A DNA stretch of 64,000 bases from Bacteroidales bacterium (GCA_019416425.1 DXXK01000095.1:1-64000); one strand, 5' to 3'. Positions 51,427 through 61,223 are shown, counted from the first letter of the stretch. The notes: generated from the sequence alone by a model not told the origin. Made by a program: numbers and translations.

Positions 51427-53814
51427 TTATTTTACGACTTTCTGCACCTTCGCGCCCTGCGTCAGGATATATATTCCGGAGGGAAGTCCCAGTGTCGCCT
51501 CCAACGGCAAGATTCCCTGGCGCACCATGATTCCGGCCGCATCGTAGACATTGACCGGAGACATCCGATCAAAGCATTCCGACTCAGCTTCAATTCCCTC
51601 GATACCGGACTCATCGCCCGTCACAGTAGTGATTGTCACGGACTTGGCATTCTCCGGGATGACATATGTCACTTCGCCGCCGTTCAGTTCCACTGCCGGA
51701 CTTCCCGACACCGTCACCTTCCAGCCTTTGACCTTAACGTTTTCATCACCTGACTCGGCCGACAGCCGCATCTCGCGACCGGCGAAGAAACGGCCATTGA
51801 ACTCTCGATTGGTGACAGTAACCCTGTTGATCGTCAGTCTTACATCGTCCTCGCGGCCGCCGTCTATTATCAGCTGCACCGGAGTGCCGAGTCCGAAGAA
51901 CTCCGCCAGATGTCGGTAGAAGAATGTGTTGCGGTTCACCGCCCAGTTCTTGGCATACTCTATCTCGCGGTCGTAGTTCGGATTCCGCGAATTGAACAAT
52001 GGTCTGTGGTGATTCTTGAACTCATCCTTGATAATGGCCGTCATCTCCTCGATGTCATTGCTTATGACACGACCTCGCAGAAAATCGCCCATATATACCG
52101 CCGCACGGTCTATGAACATATCCTTGAACTCCGGCACCTCCAGAAGCCTGCGCCACAGCCGCGTGTACTCCCAATCGTTCTGCCATTTGGTCTCCCCTTC
52201 GAACTCACTTGTGTTCAGATAATTCAGAATCTTATAGCTGTATGGATGGTTATAAAGGCCCAGACCGAAATCGGTATCCTTTACGATCCAGCGCCAGCGG
52301 CCTCCCTCGGCGGTGGGTCGCCACATCTCGATGTTGTTGCCCGGAAAGTCCATGTTGCTGTGGAACGTCTCCAGAATCATCATATTGCAGAATTCGCTCA
52401 CGTCCATCATGGCATCGAACTCTGCGTATGTATGGCCTTCACCCCCGTAGAACTCCTTGAACGCAGTCAGGTTGTCCTCCTCTCCTTCCTTAACCTCGTT
52501 CCAGTTCTCCACTACGTCGACATCCTCCAGACCGTCGTAGAATGTGTAGACATAATCCTCGTTGCTGCGCGGTCGGAAATTTAGCATACCCTTGTATTCT
52601 CCGTTGATGAACACTATTGCCGGCTGCCACGGCTGCCAGTCAAGGTCGACATGACGTCCCATGTTGCGCTGTATCACTGCATCGCGAAGATACAGGTTAT
52701 CGAAGTCATTGCCTGAATTGCGAAGCTCGATGGATTTCCAGTCGGTCAGTCCGGGAGCGTCATCGGCAAAGAACTCATAATCGAACCGTTTCTGGCCGAA
52801 TCGCTTGTTGGCGTACAGTGCCAGCGACTTCAACTCGAAATTGCGTGTCCAGCCTCCTTTGACGCGGGTCTCGCACAGCTGGTTGACAACGGCCTCGGAT
52901 CCGGCATTCCAGAAAACCTCAAGGTTGATGGGACGACGCCAGTCGTTCTTGGTGTTTCCGTTGTTGTTGCGGTTGTTGTATATGCCCAGGTTCGCGCTGT
53001 AGAAATAGTCGCCGTCCGTGACTATCGACACCACCGGCATCGGCATCTCGCGTCCCAGGAATATATAGCTGTGGGTAGTGGAACGGGGCGATAGATATCC
53101 GTCACATATCAGTTTAGCCCTGACCGTGGCAGTCTTGTCCACGGTGATCGGCACAGTGTATGCCATGGAATTCTGGGTCGGCTCTGTGCCGTCAAGTGTA
53201 TAGTGGATTGTCGTTCCTTCGGGACTCTCGTCCGGTAGCGTCAGTTCAAGCTGAAATGCCTGGTCTGCCACGCTTCCTGCATGTGAGAATACCGGCTCGC
53301 CGAGAATATCCTTGCAGATTCGCCCGCAGTTGGACGCTCCGGGTGTCGCCGTTGCCATGTATCCCCACTTGTCGGAACCGTCGGTCTCCCGGCCGTAGGC
53401 TATGTTGGGCGCAGGCTGTTTCTTCATGCCTGTGACCTGGTCAACTATCTCCTCTCCCTTGAATAGATACACGGCTCCATCCTTGCCGCTCTCAAGACGG
53501 AACGATGCGTGCAGTCCCTTTTCCTCTTTGTCGCAATATATCACTACATGTTGCCCGGCCGCGATGGTCTGCGACGGCAACCGGTAAGCCTTCTTGAACT
53601 TGTCGGATACCGACAGGGCGTAATCCGACAGATTCACGGATTCCTCACCCGCGTTGTAAAGCTCCACCCAGGAGTCCGGGAATTCGTTCAGGTCGTCCAT
53701 GATACAGTCGATGTTGCTCTGCATCATCTCGTTGATCACCAGTTCCGCCTTCGCGGTGAAACCGGTCATTGCTCCGGCCGCGAGCATCGCGCCGGTCAGG
53801 AGTTTTCTCATCAT
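51427..53814 (-). CDS. Secreted CotH-family protein with lamin-tail domain
   Basis: A 795-residue exported protein: signal peptide (to about TAKA-ELV), then a lamin-tail domain (about 24-140, LVINEMMQSNID, DSWVELYNAGEESVNLSDY). A chitobiase-like beta-sandwich follows (GTTIHYTLDGTEPTQNS), then the CotH domain (GWTRNFELKSLALYANKRFG, KDTDFGLGLY). The end (VNVYDAAGIMVRQ, IYILTQGAKVQKVVK) looks like a sorting domain. CotH proteins of spores are protein kinases, but the role of the Bacteroidota versions is not settled. A minus-strand TAAATTTG (53841-53848) lies 26 nt upstream, with TTGA as a weak -33 box. Confidence 0.85.
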   Translation of the reverse strand: MMRKLLTGAMLAAGAMTGFTAKAELVINEMMQSNIDCIMDDLNEFPDSWVELYNAGEESVNLSDYALSVSDKFKKAYRLPSQTIAAGQHVVIYCDKEEKGLHASFRLESGKDGAVYLFKGEEIVDQVTGMKKQPAPNIAYGRETDGSDKWGYMATATPGASNCGRICKDILGEPVFSHAGSVADQAFQLELTLPDESPEGTTIHYTLDGTEPTQNSMAYTVPITVDKTATVRAKLICDGYLSPRSTTHSYIFLGREMPMPVVSIVTDGDYFYSANLGIYNNRNNNGNTKNDWRRPINLEVFWNAGSEAVVNQLCETRVKGGWTRNFELKSLALYANKRFGQKRFDYEFFADDAPGLTDWKSIELRNSGNDFDNLYLRDAVIQRNMGRHVDLDWQPWQPAIVFINGEYKGMLNFRPRSNEDYVYTFYDGLEDVDVVENWNEVKEGEEDNLTAFKEFYGGEGHTYAEFDAMMDVSEFCNMMILETFHSNMDFPGNNIEMWRPTAEGGRWRWIVKDTDFGLGLYNHPYSYKILNYLNTSEFEGETKWQNDWEYTRLWRRLLEVPEFKDMFIDRAAVYMGDFLRGRVISNDIEEMTAIIKDEFKNHHRPLFNSRNPNYDREIEYAKNWAVNRNTFFYRHLAEFFGLGTPVQLIIDGGREDDVRLTINRVTVTNREFNGRFFAGREMRLSAESGDENVKVKGWKVTVSGSPAVELNGGEVTYVIPENAKSVTITTVTGDESGIEGIEAESECFDRMSPVNVYDAAGIMVRQGILPLEATLGLPSGIYILTQGAKVQKVVK

Positions 53815-53955
53815 GTCTTGCTTTTCAGGTTAGTTCTCCGCAAATTTAAAAATAATTCCCCACACTTCAATCATTCTGCCCGAAATTTCAGCATATTTGA
53901 CCATCCGGCATATGGTCTTGCCACGATTCTCATTGTCGGTCAAACTCAGGCGGAT

Positions 53956-53986
53956 TTTGAGAATTGATGAAAAAGTTGTAATTTTG
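53956..53986 (+). promoter_or_regulatory. Promoter of the efflux operon
   Basis: TTTG (53956-53959), a 19-nt spacer and TAATTTTG (53979-53986), a full match. The coding region starts about 225 nt downstream, so the leader is long. Confidence 0.78.
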
Positions 53987-54213
53987 CATTGCGGTTCATA
54001 CAGAGCCGCTCCACAATGACTTATATATATACACCTCTAAAAGAATGCGTTGCGACGACGCACCATTATGCCTTCCGCGAGAACTGGAAGAGCACCGCAT
54101 CCCTATAACCTACGTTGCCTGATGCCGTGGTAATCCCCGGCGACAAGCCATGCAAGGCTTTGGCAACGGCCTCCATCTACGATTTTTCCATATAATTTTT
54201 CAGTACATACGTT
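53987..54213 (+). promoter_or_regulatory. Structured leader of the efflux operon
   Basis: The first transcribed bases can form a hairpin (GCGGTTC 53991-53997, GAGCCGC 54003-54009). A 30-codon ORF (54016-54108) follows, which begins MTYIYTPLKECVATTHHY and ends in a stop. A short AAGCC/GGCTT pair then lies at 54145-54160. This arrangement is like leader-peptide control of efflux genes, but no stop-and-go alternative folding is proven. The ORF could also be chance. Confidence 0.45.
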
Positions 54214-55530
54214 ATGAACAATCCCCGATTGCTCACAGGACTGCTTGCCGCTGTCCTGTGGGGAGGGATGTCGGCGCACGCCCAATCCGGACGGGTGTAT
54301 ACGCTCGATGAGGTCTTCCGGACAGCCGAGGCCAACAGCGCCCGGCTGAAGCCGTCGCTTGCAGCCGAAATAGCGGCTCGGCGCGACATCGAGACCGCCA
54401 AAGCAGCCCGACTCCCCGAACTCTCAGCATCACTGTCGCTGGGTTTCAACGGCAACGGCTTTACAACCGCCCGCGATTTCTCCGATTATCAGAAAGCCCC
54501 CATCCCCCATCTCAACAACGTTGTTGGCGTGGCTGTCACACAACCCGTCTACGCCGGTGGCGCGATTACGGCAAACATCGAGCTGGAGACGCTGAAATCA
54601 ACCGCCGCACGGTTCGCCACCGAACTGAACCGTGACAACATCCGCCTGAACCTCACCGGTTTCTACCTGGACATCTACAAGTTCTCTAATCTCCGCAAGG
54701 TGGTATGCGAGAACATCGCCAATGCTGAACAGGTACTAAAGGACATGCGGCACCGTTACGACCAGGGCATGATCCTGCTCAACGACATAACACGCTATGA
54801 GCTGCTGCTGTCCGACATGAACCTGCAGCTCGTCAAGATCGACAACATGCTGTCCATCCTGAACAACAGCCTGGTGCAGACGGCCGGTTATCCTGAGGGA
54901 ACAGTCATCGTCCCGGATTCAACATTGCTGGACCGCTCACTGTCAATACTCAGTGAAACGGAATGGCAATCCAGCGCGTCAGCCAACTCCCCCGCCCTGA
55001 AACTCGCTGACCGGTCAGTTGCCATCAACAGGACAGCCGAACGACTCATCAAGGCCGATTTTCTGCCCAAAGTCGGGTTACATGCCGAATGGAACCTGAA
55101 CGGTCCCATCCTGACCGAGGTACCTCCAATCAACCGCAACCTCAGCTATTGGTTTGTCGGAGTGGGCGTCAGCTACAATCTCTCCTCTTTGTGGCATGCC
55201 AACAGGAAACTCTCGGCCGGACGTGCACGCACCCGGCAGGCTGTCCGCGAGCTGGAAGCCACACGCACGCAGCTGGAAATGGATGTCCGCGCCGACTACA
55301 TCAAGTACCTCGAGTCATATCAGGAACTTAAGACACGCGACAAGGGTGTGGAACTGGCCGTACGCAACTACAACACCATCTCGACGCGCTACAACGAGGG
55401 AATGGCCCTGATCACCGACCAGGTGGATGCGGCAAACGCTCGCCTGGAGGCCGAGCAGAACCTGGTCAACGCCCGAATCAACATCATCTATTCCTACTAT
55501 AAACTATTGTTCACAACCGGAGAAATATGA
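54214..55530 (+). CDS. TolC-family outer-membrane efflux protein
   Basis: A 438-residue exported protein (signal peptide to about AHA-QSG) with two repeats of the outer-membrane-factor fold, long helical hairpins rich in Ala, Glu and Arg, and the internal similarity typical of TolC. It forms the exit duct of a tripartite pump. Its stop overlaps the EmrA-like start by 4 nt, so the three pump genes are coupled. Confidence 0.9.
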   Translation: MNNPRLLTGLLAAVLWGGMSAHAQSGRVYTLDEVFRTAEANSARLKPSLAAEIAARRDIETAKAARLPELSASLSLGFNGNGFTTARDFSDYQKAPIPHLNNVVGVAVTQPVYAGGAITANIELETLKSTAARFATELNRDNIRLNLTGFYLDIYKFSNLRKVVCENIANAEQVLKDMRHRYDQGMILLNDITRYELLLSDMNLQLVKIDNMLSILNNSLVQTAGYPEGTVIVPDSTLLDRSLSILSETEWQSSASANSPALKLADRSVAINRTAERLIKADFLPKVGLHAEWNLNGPILTEVPPINRNLSYWFVGVGVSYNLSSLWHANRKLSAGRARTRQAVRELEATRTQLEMDVRADYIKYLESYQELKTRDKGVELAVRNYNTISTRYNEGMALITDQVDAANARLEAEQNLVNARINIIYSYYKLLFTTGEI

Positions 55531-56561
55531 AAACCCGCACCAAGAAAATAATATCGTACATACTTGCCCTGACGGTGATAGTCGTCGCCGCCTTATGGGT
55601 AGCCACACGCTTCATGACCTTCGGCCACGTCGAGTTCACGGACAACGCACAGATCCGCCAGCAGATCGTTCCCGTCAACAGCCGTGTCCAGGGATACATC
55701 AAGGAAATCCGATTCAAGGAATACGGCCCGGTCAGAAAGGGCGACACACTGGTCATAATCGATGACGCCGACATGCGTCTGCTCGTGGCTCAGGCACGTG
55801 CCAACTATCAGACAGCGCTGGCAGGTATGTCCGTCACGGACAAGAATGTCGTGACAGCATCGGCCAATGTCGGGGTGTCGGCGGCATCAGTCGAGGAGGC
55901 CCGCATCATCATGGAGAACGCCAAGGCCGACTATCTGAGATATAAGGCCCTGCTGGAGAAGGGAGCCGTGACCCGTCAACAGTACGACGGCATGAAGACC
56001 GATTACGAGGCCAGGAACGCCCGCTACGAGACATTGTCGCGCCAGCGCGCCGCAGCCGGCTCCGCCGCCGATGCCGCACGGCAGGGCCTGTCGGTCAACG
56101 AGGCTAACATCGAACTGGCCAAGGCAGCACTCGAATCAGCCGAACTCGACCTGTCGTATACAGTGATACTTGCTCCGTGCGATGGTTACGCCTCTCGTCT
56201 GGAGATTCAGACCGGACAGCTGGCGCAGCCCGGCCAGACGCTGCTTGACGTAGTCGACACAGGCGACACCTGGCTAACCGCCAACTACAAGGAGACACAG
56301 CTGAAACACATACATCCCGGTAGCGACGTGGAGATAACCGTGGACGCCATCCCCGATGTAACATACTACGGCAAGGTCGTTTCAATCTCCAACGCCACCG
56401 GCGCGTCGCTGTCGATGCTCCCGCAGGATAATTCAGCAGGTAACTTCGTCAAGGTCCGCCAGCGCATCCCGGTGCGTATCGAGTTCACCGACAGAAATTC
56501 CGCCAAGGACCTCGAGACCCTGCGCGCCGGAATGAATGTGGAATGTAAGATACCCTACTGA
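55527..56561 (+). CDS. EmrA/HlyD-family periplasmic adaptor
   Basis: A 344-residue adaptor with one N-terminal membrane helix (about 9-29), a biotinyl-lipoyl-like half (QIVPVNSRVQGYIKEIRF, then VRKGDTLVIIDD), a long helical hairpin and a beta-barrel (TWLTANYKETQLKHI). It links the EmrB-like pump to the TolC-like exit. The last base is shared with the next ATG (TGATG). Confidence 0.92.
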   Translation: MKTRTKKIISYILALTVIVVAALWVATRFMTFGHVEFTDNAQIRQQIVPVNSRVQGYIKEIRFKEYGPVRKGDTLVIIDDADMRLLVAQARANYQTALAGMSVTDKNVVTASANVGVSAASVEEARIIMENAKADYLRYKALLEKGAVTRQQYDGMKTDYEARNARYETLSRQRAAAGSAADAARQGLSVNEANIELAKAALESAELDLSYTVILAPCDGYASRLEIQTGQLAQPGQTLLDVVDTGDTWLTANYKETQLKHIHPGSDVEITVDAIPDVTYYGKVVSISNATGASLSMLPQDNSAGNFVKVRQRIPVRIEFTDRNSAKDLETLRAGMNVECKIPY

Positions 56562-58150
56562 TGGGCGCCCCGATATTGAACGGTCCGTTCGACATTCCGG
56601 AGATGACCGACCGCGTTCCAAGGCGAGTCAAGCCCTGGATCTTCATCCTGTGGGTCATCATCATCCAGTTCTCGGGCGGACTCTATATTGCGGCGGTTAC
56701 CGACATGGTCGGCGACAAGGCGCTGATGCACGAGGATATCCTGATGGCCGGCTATGCACAGCTGATAGGCATGTCCATCAACTTCTGCGTGATGTTCCGC
56801 CTGAAATTCCGCTTCTCGGCACGTACCGGCTTCATCATGTGCCTTACTGCCATGATGGCCTGCTCGGCGGTCTGCACGCTGACCGGCTCAGTGGCTGTCA
56901 TGGTGGCGGCATCGCTCATCGCCGGATGGTTCCGCATGTGGGCCACATTCCTGTGCAACTCCACAATCCAGCTGTGGCTCACTCCGGTACGGAGGATGTC
57001 GATATTCTTCTGTTTCGTCTACATTGTTGTGGACGGAACTATCCAGCTCAGCGGCATCGCCACAGTCTACCTCTCCTTTTTCACAAGCTGGGAATACATG
57101 TCCTGGCTTATGATCGGCCTGATGGCCCTGGCATTGCTGTCCATGCTGCTGTTGCTCAAGCCGCAGCGCTGTCCAATGTTTATACCTCTGCTGGGTATCG
57201 ACTGGCTCGGCTCGTTGCTATGGAGTCTCGCAATGATTGCCTTCGTGTTCATCTGCGTCTATGGCAATCATTACGACTGGTGGGAGGCCCGGGAAATATG
57301 GACCGCCACATGGATATGCATGGCTTGCGTCGCCTTGAACCTGTGGCGCGCCACATTCCTGAGGCATCCCTACATCAGTTTCATGGCCATGACCAACAGC
57401 TATGTCGTCAAGGCTTCGTTGCTCTATCTGGCCTTCTTCACCCTGCTCGGCACCGAACATGTGGTGGAAAGCACTTATGCCGGGGCGATACTTGGCTTCG
57501 ACAGCACCAACCTGATTGACCTGAACTGGTATGTCCTCGCGGGAATCGTGGTTGGCGTAGGCCTGACCTACTGGCTGTTCTGCATGCGACGCTGGCGATA
57601 CAAGTCGATGGTGGCCATATCCTTTGTGTGCCTGGCCGCTTACCTTTGCTGGTTCTATTTCCTGATTGACTACAATGTCGAGAAGGAAATGCTGTTCACT
57701 CCCCTCTTCCTCCGTGGCATTGCCTCAGTAATGATCAGCATCGTGTTGCTTACCTCCATCGTGCAAAGTGGACTGCCGTTCATGGTATTCCCGCAGGCAT
57801 TGGTGATCAACGGCTTCATGGGAGCCGTATGCGGAGCAGCGTTGGGACCGGCAATAATCGGTGAGCTGTTCGGCCGTATCACGGCACGAAACTTCGCTTT
57901 GCTAAGTTCCGGCATTACCGACAGTGTCATGACTCATTTCTGTGATGTTTTCGGCATTACACAGTTGCAGGCCATGCTGGTGTCCATGAAGGAACTGTAT
58001 GGCCTGCTGCTGATATTCTGTATTATATGTATTGTAATCATCTCGCTGAGCTATAGCCGTATGCGACCCTGGGCAATCTTCCCGAAATGGCGCACCATCC
58101 GCCGTGTCCTGCGCCGGGAGTCGCGCAATGCTCCGGAAATTCCCGCTTAG
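56561..58150 (+). CDS. EmrB-like MFS efflux pump
   Basis: A 529-residue membrane protein with about 14 predicted segments, matching the drug:H+ antiporter-2 (EmrB/QacA) class. It should pump hydrophobic compounds through the adaptor and TolC-like duct encoded before it. The charged motif expected after segment 2 is weak (FRLKFRFSARTG), so the substrate range is open. Its stop codon overlaps the stop of the convergent receptor gene by 4 nt. Confidence 0.85.
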   Translation: MGAPILNGPFDIPEMTDRVPRRVKPWIFILWVIIIQFSGGLYIAAVTDMVGDKALMHEDILMAGYAQLIGMSINFCVMFRLKFRFSARTGFIMCLTAMMACSAVCTLTGSVAVMVAASLIAGWFRMWATFLCNSTIQLWLTPVRRMSIFFCFVYIVVDGTIQLSGIATVYLSFFTSWEYMSWLMIGLMALALLSMLLLLKPQRCPMFIPLLGIDWLGSLLWSLAMIAFVFICVYGNHYDWWEAREIWTATWICMACVALNLWRATFLRHPYISFMAMTNSYVVKASLLYLAFFTLLGTEHVVESTYAGAILGFDSTNLIDLNWYVLAGIVVGVGLTYWLFCMRRWRYKSMVAISFVCLAAYLCWFYFLIDYNVEKEMLFTPLFLRGIASVMISIVLLTSIVQSGLPFMVFPQALVINGFMGAVCGAALGPAIIGELFGRITARNFALLSSGITDSVMTHFCDVFGITQLQAMLVSMKELYGLLLIFCIICIVIISLSYSRMRPWAIFPKWRTIRRVLRRESRNAPEIPA

Positions 58151-60849
58151 CGTCTGCCTCCGGGAGGAGGTCCCATCGGACCACGGCCGCCTCCCGGCGG
58201 CGGTCCGAAGCGGCCGGGACCGTCCGGTCCGAGTTCTCCTCCTCGCTTGCGGTTCTTCATCGTGTTGAACGTGTAGCTGACACTGAACATCACGTAGCGC
58301 GTCAGGTCGTTGTAACGGCTGTCCACAATCTGGTTGGCGCTGATGCTGCGGCTCACGTTCTTCTTCATCTGCAGCAGATCGTAGCCGCGGACCGTGAACG
58401 TCAGGCTCTTGTCGCGCAATGTGCTGTAGGATATGCTGGCGTTCCACAGCCAGGAGTCGTTGTCGAATCCGGCCGAGAAACCGGTGGAACGGTCGAACGA
58501 CAAGTCCGTGCCGACACTCAGCCCGAACGGGAGCGTCAGCGTGGCGTCGGTGTAGAATCCGTAGGTATTCGTATAGCGGTTCTTCTGGTCACGCAGCGTG
58601 TTGGTGGTCATTCCGAACGAGTATGTCGGATTGACCGACATCTGGAACACGTCGCACTGGAAGGTGATTCCGGCTCGGGGCGACAGGTTCAGGTTGCCGG
58701 TACGGTTGAAGTCACCGTTGATGTAGCCTGCATGCGAGGAGTATCGGGCGCCTAAATTGGCCTGGAACCGCCATTTGCGGTTGCGGAACGGCTGGTTGAT
58801 CATCGCCATTCCGAACAGGTTCATGTTGCCGTTGGCATTGGTGTATGTGGTGGTGCGTCCGCCCGTGGCGGGATCCGTGACTGTCCTGGACACGATGACA
58901 TTGGTTGAATAGTCGGCGTTAAGCATCGCCATCAGGGCCTGCTGCCTGTCGTTGTCGTACCGGTTGTAATGCATGTTGATGGATTGTGTGAACGTCGGCT
59001 TCAGGTCGGGATTACCGATCACGATGTTCAACGGATTCGACACATCCTTGACAGGCTGCAGCTGCGATATCGAGGCCTGTGAGGTGCGGGCGTTGTAGCG
59101 GATATGCAGAGACTCGGTCTTGGAGAAGCGGTAACGCAGACGGAAATATGGCGCTACGTTCCACACCCAGCGGGTCGGGATATTTCTTGCCGAATTGATC
59201 AGGTCCGTGCTCTTGCTGCTTGATGGCGAGAATACCATTCCGGCCTCAAGGTTCATCTTGCTCGTCACCTTCTTGTATCCGATCTTCAGCTCATGCGTCA
59301 GCAATGCGTTGCGGAAGTTGTTGGACAGGTCGGTATTGAAGTCTCCGTCGGCAGGGATTCCCGTTAGTCCTGACGGTATGAATCCGTCGGGATCCGTCGG
59401 CAACGGCAGGTCGTATGTACCTTTGTCGGAATTATTGAAGCGTCCTTGGAAACGGTAGCTGACCTGCAGGAAGTTGCCTCGCTTCAGCTCGCCCAACGGT
59501 TCGGTCCATGTCAGTGTCCCGTTCACAGTGTTGTTCCACTGGCGCCCGTCGATGTACTGGTACAGCGTCTCCGAATCATCCTGCTGCAGATAGTAGAGGA
59601 TGTCGTTCCATGAGGTGGTGTACTGACGGGTGTTGGAAAAACTGTATCGGGCACGTACGCTGAACGAACGGCCGGGATGGCTGGCGAACTTGTGGTTGTA
59701 GATCAGGTCGCCTCCCACGTTCCAGCTGGTGCCGTCGTTGAACTTACTGTTGTCGTTGCGGTTAACGAGGGTCTTCAGTAGGTCGCCGGCACGCAGCAGC
59801 GAGGTGTCGTTCATCTCCGAATTGCGGAAGTTCAGCGAGAAATTGGGGCGGAAGTCTATGCTGTTGTTCTCGGTTATCTTCCATTCCATTCTGAAACCTC
59901 CGTAGACATTGTGCCCCTTGTCTCGCGAGTGGCTTCCGGCCGATTTGGTGCTGACGGAGTCGGGAAACAGGTACTGCGTATCGGTATTCGAGATGGAGTT
60001 ACGGTCGGAATGTGAATAGTAGACATTACCGCCGACACGGAATTTCTCAGTCTTTCCCACGTTGAAGTTCAAGCCTATGCGCTGCGAGCTGTTGATACCC
60101 CCGGAGCCGCCGAAGCTGCTGAAATTGCCACGGCCTCGGTCCATGAATCCCTGTTCGTTGATGTTGTTGGCACCGCCGACTATCGATATCTGGTTGTTGT
60201 CCGTGAATGTGGAGACATTGAAGCTGCCGGCATAGCGGTCGTCGGTGCCGTATCCCGCCTCGAAGTTGCCGAACCATCCGTTCTTCATATTCTTCTTGAC
60301 GGTCAGGTTGATGACCGTCTCGTCCTCGCCGTCGTCGACTCCCGTCATGCGGGCGAAGTCGCTCTTCTTGTCCACCACCTGCACCTTGTCCACCAGATTG
60401 GACGGCAGGTTCTTGGTGGCCATCTGGGTGTCCTCGCCGAAGAATTCCTTTCCGTCGACCAGGACTTTGGTGATGCTTTTGCCGTTGGAGGTGATCTTGC
60501 CGTCGGAACCGATCTCCACTCCGGGAAGCTTCTTCAGCAGGTCCTCGACCGTAGCGTTGGGGGTTACCTTGTACGATCCGGCGTTGAACTCGATTGTATC
60601 CTGCTTGGTTACGACGGCGGCCTTTGTGGCCTTCACCACAAAATCGTCAAGATTGATGGACTCATGATTCAGCAACGAGTCCACCTGCGCCTGTACCCGG
60701 CGTATGGAGTCGTTCTGAACCTCGGTTTTGGGCTCGGCATTCCGGCCCGGCCTCGCGCCGCTCCGGTGCCCGGTCGAATCTGTCGGTTCGACGGCATGTG
60801 CGCTTAACGCACACACCAGCAATAGGGTAGTTGTAATGACTTTAATCAT
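58147..60849 (-). CDS. TonB-receptor-like outer-membrane protein with Gly/Pro-rich tail
   Basis: A 900-residue exported protein: signal peptide (to about SAHA-VEP) and a plug-like domain (about 58-160, NLDDFVVKATKAAVVTK, then VEDLLKKLPGVEIGSDGKI). A long beta-barrel with DNDSWLWNASISYSTLRD-type strands follows. This is the outer-membrane beta-barrel family 3 found in the phylum. The C-terminus does not end in the barrel's aromatic residue but runs on as a Gly/Pro/Arg tail (RFGPPPGGGRGPMG). The substrate is unknown. A 7-bp inverted repeat lies just upstream of the ATG. Confidence 0.85.
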   Translation of the reverse strand: MIKVITTTLLLVCALSAHAVEPTDSTGHRSGARPGRNAEPKTEVQNDSIRRVQAQVDSLLNHESINLDDFVVKATKAAVVTKQDTIEFNAGSYKVTPNATVEDLLKKLPGVEIGSDGKITSNGKSITKVLVDGKEFFGEDTQMATKNLPSNLVDKVQVVDKKSDFARMTGVDDGEDETVINLTVKKNMKNGWFGNFEAGYGTDDRYAGSFNVSTFTDNNQISIVGGANNINEQGFMDRGRGNFSSFGGSGGINSSQRIGLNFNVGKTEKFRVGGNVYYSHSDRNSISNTDTQYLFPDSVSTKSAGSHSRDKGHNVYGGFRMEWKITENNSIDFRPNFSLNFRNSEMNDTSLLRAGDLLKTLVNRNDNSKFNDGTSWNVGGDLIYNHKFASHPGRSFSVRARYSFSNTRQYTTSWNDILYYLQQDDSETLYQYIDGRQWNNTVNGTLTWTEPLGELKRGNFLQVSYRFQGRFNNSDKGTYDLPLPTDPDGFIPSGLTGIPADGDFNTDLSNNFRNALLTHELKIGYKKVTSKMNLEAGMVFSPSSSKSTDLINSARNIPTRWVWNVAPYFRLRYRFSKTESLHIRYNARTSQASISQLQPVKDVSNPLNIVIGNPDLKPTFTQSINMHYNRYDNDRQQALMAMLNADYSTNVIVSRTVTDPATGGRTTTYTNANGNMNLFGMAMINQPFRNRKWRFQANLGARYSSHAGYINGDFNRTGNLNLSPRAGITFQCDVFQMSVNPTYSFGMTTNTLRDQKNRYTNTYGFYTDATLTLPFGLSVGTDLSFDRSTGFSAGFDNDSWLWNASISYSTLRDKSLTFTVRGYDLLQMKKNVSRSISANQIVDSRYNDLTRYVMFSVSYTFNTMKNRKRGGELGPDGPGRFGPPPGGGRGPMGPPPGGRR

Positions 60850-60859
60850 CTTGGGAATC

Positions 60860-60881
60860 GTATCTTTACATTTTAAGATAC
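60860..60881. promoter_or_regulatory. Inverted repeat upstream of the receptor-like gene
   Basis: GTATCTT and AAGATAC form a 7-bp repeat with an 8-nt spacer, ending 10 nt before the ATG of the 60849 gene. The position suits an operator or a mRNA hairpin over the ribosome site. No regulator gene is near. Confidence 0.45.
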
Positions 60882-60946
60882 CCCGGCCCAGAAAAAGTTT
60901 AATGTCATGAAACTTTAAAAAAACCTTAAAAAGGCAGCTCTCTTTT

Positions 60947-60978
60947 CTTGGCCGACTGCAATAATTTGCCTAAATTTG
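60947..60978 (+). promoter_or_regulatory. Promoter of the 55-residue membrane gene
   Basis: CTTG (60947-60950, with TTG as the core), a 20-nt spacer and TAAATTTG (60971-60978). It lies 77 nt before the ATG. Confidence 0.72.
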
Positions 60979-61055
60979 CATTTGAAACTGTCAGGCTTAT
61001 TTTCGTAAATAAGCAGTGGCAACCTCTATAAGCAATCCTTCAAATACAGCCCGTC

Positions 61056-61223
61056 ATGAGCACCCACTGGTATGTTTATATCGCAATAGCCGTAATAGCA
61101 ATCCTCCTATATGGAATCTGCGACAAGTTCCGGATTCCAAAGTCGAAACCCCTGCGTATCTTCGTGGTCCTTATCGTCTCTTCCCTCATCTGCTGGCTCG
61201 TATACGACATCGCCATCGCTTAA
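61056..61223 (+). CDS. 55-residue two-segment membrane protein
   Basis: ATG 61056 to TAA 61221-61223. The product starts MSTHWYVYIAIAVIAILLYG and has two membrane helices (about 6-21 and 35-52) with a basic DKFRIPKSKPLR loop. It has its own promoter. No known family; it resembles other short inner-membrane proteins of unknown role. The small size limits certainty, but the pattern and promoter favour a real gene. Confidence 0.6.
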   Translation: MSTHWYVYIAIAVIAILLYGICDKFRIPKSKPLRIFVVLIVSSLICWLVYDIAIA

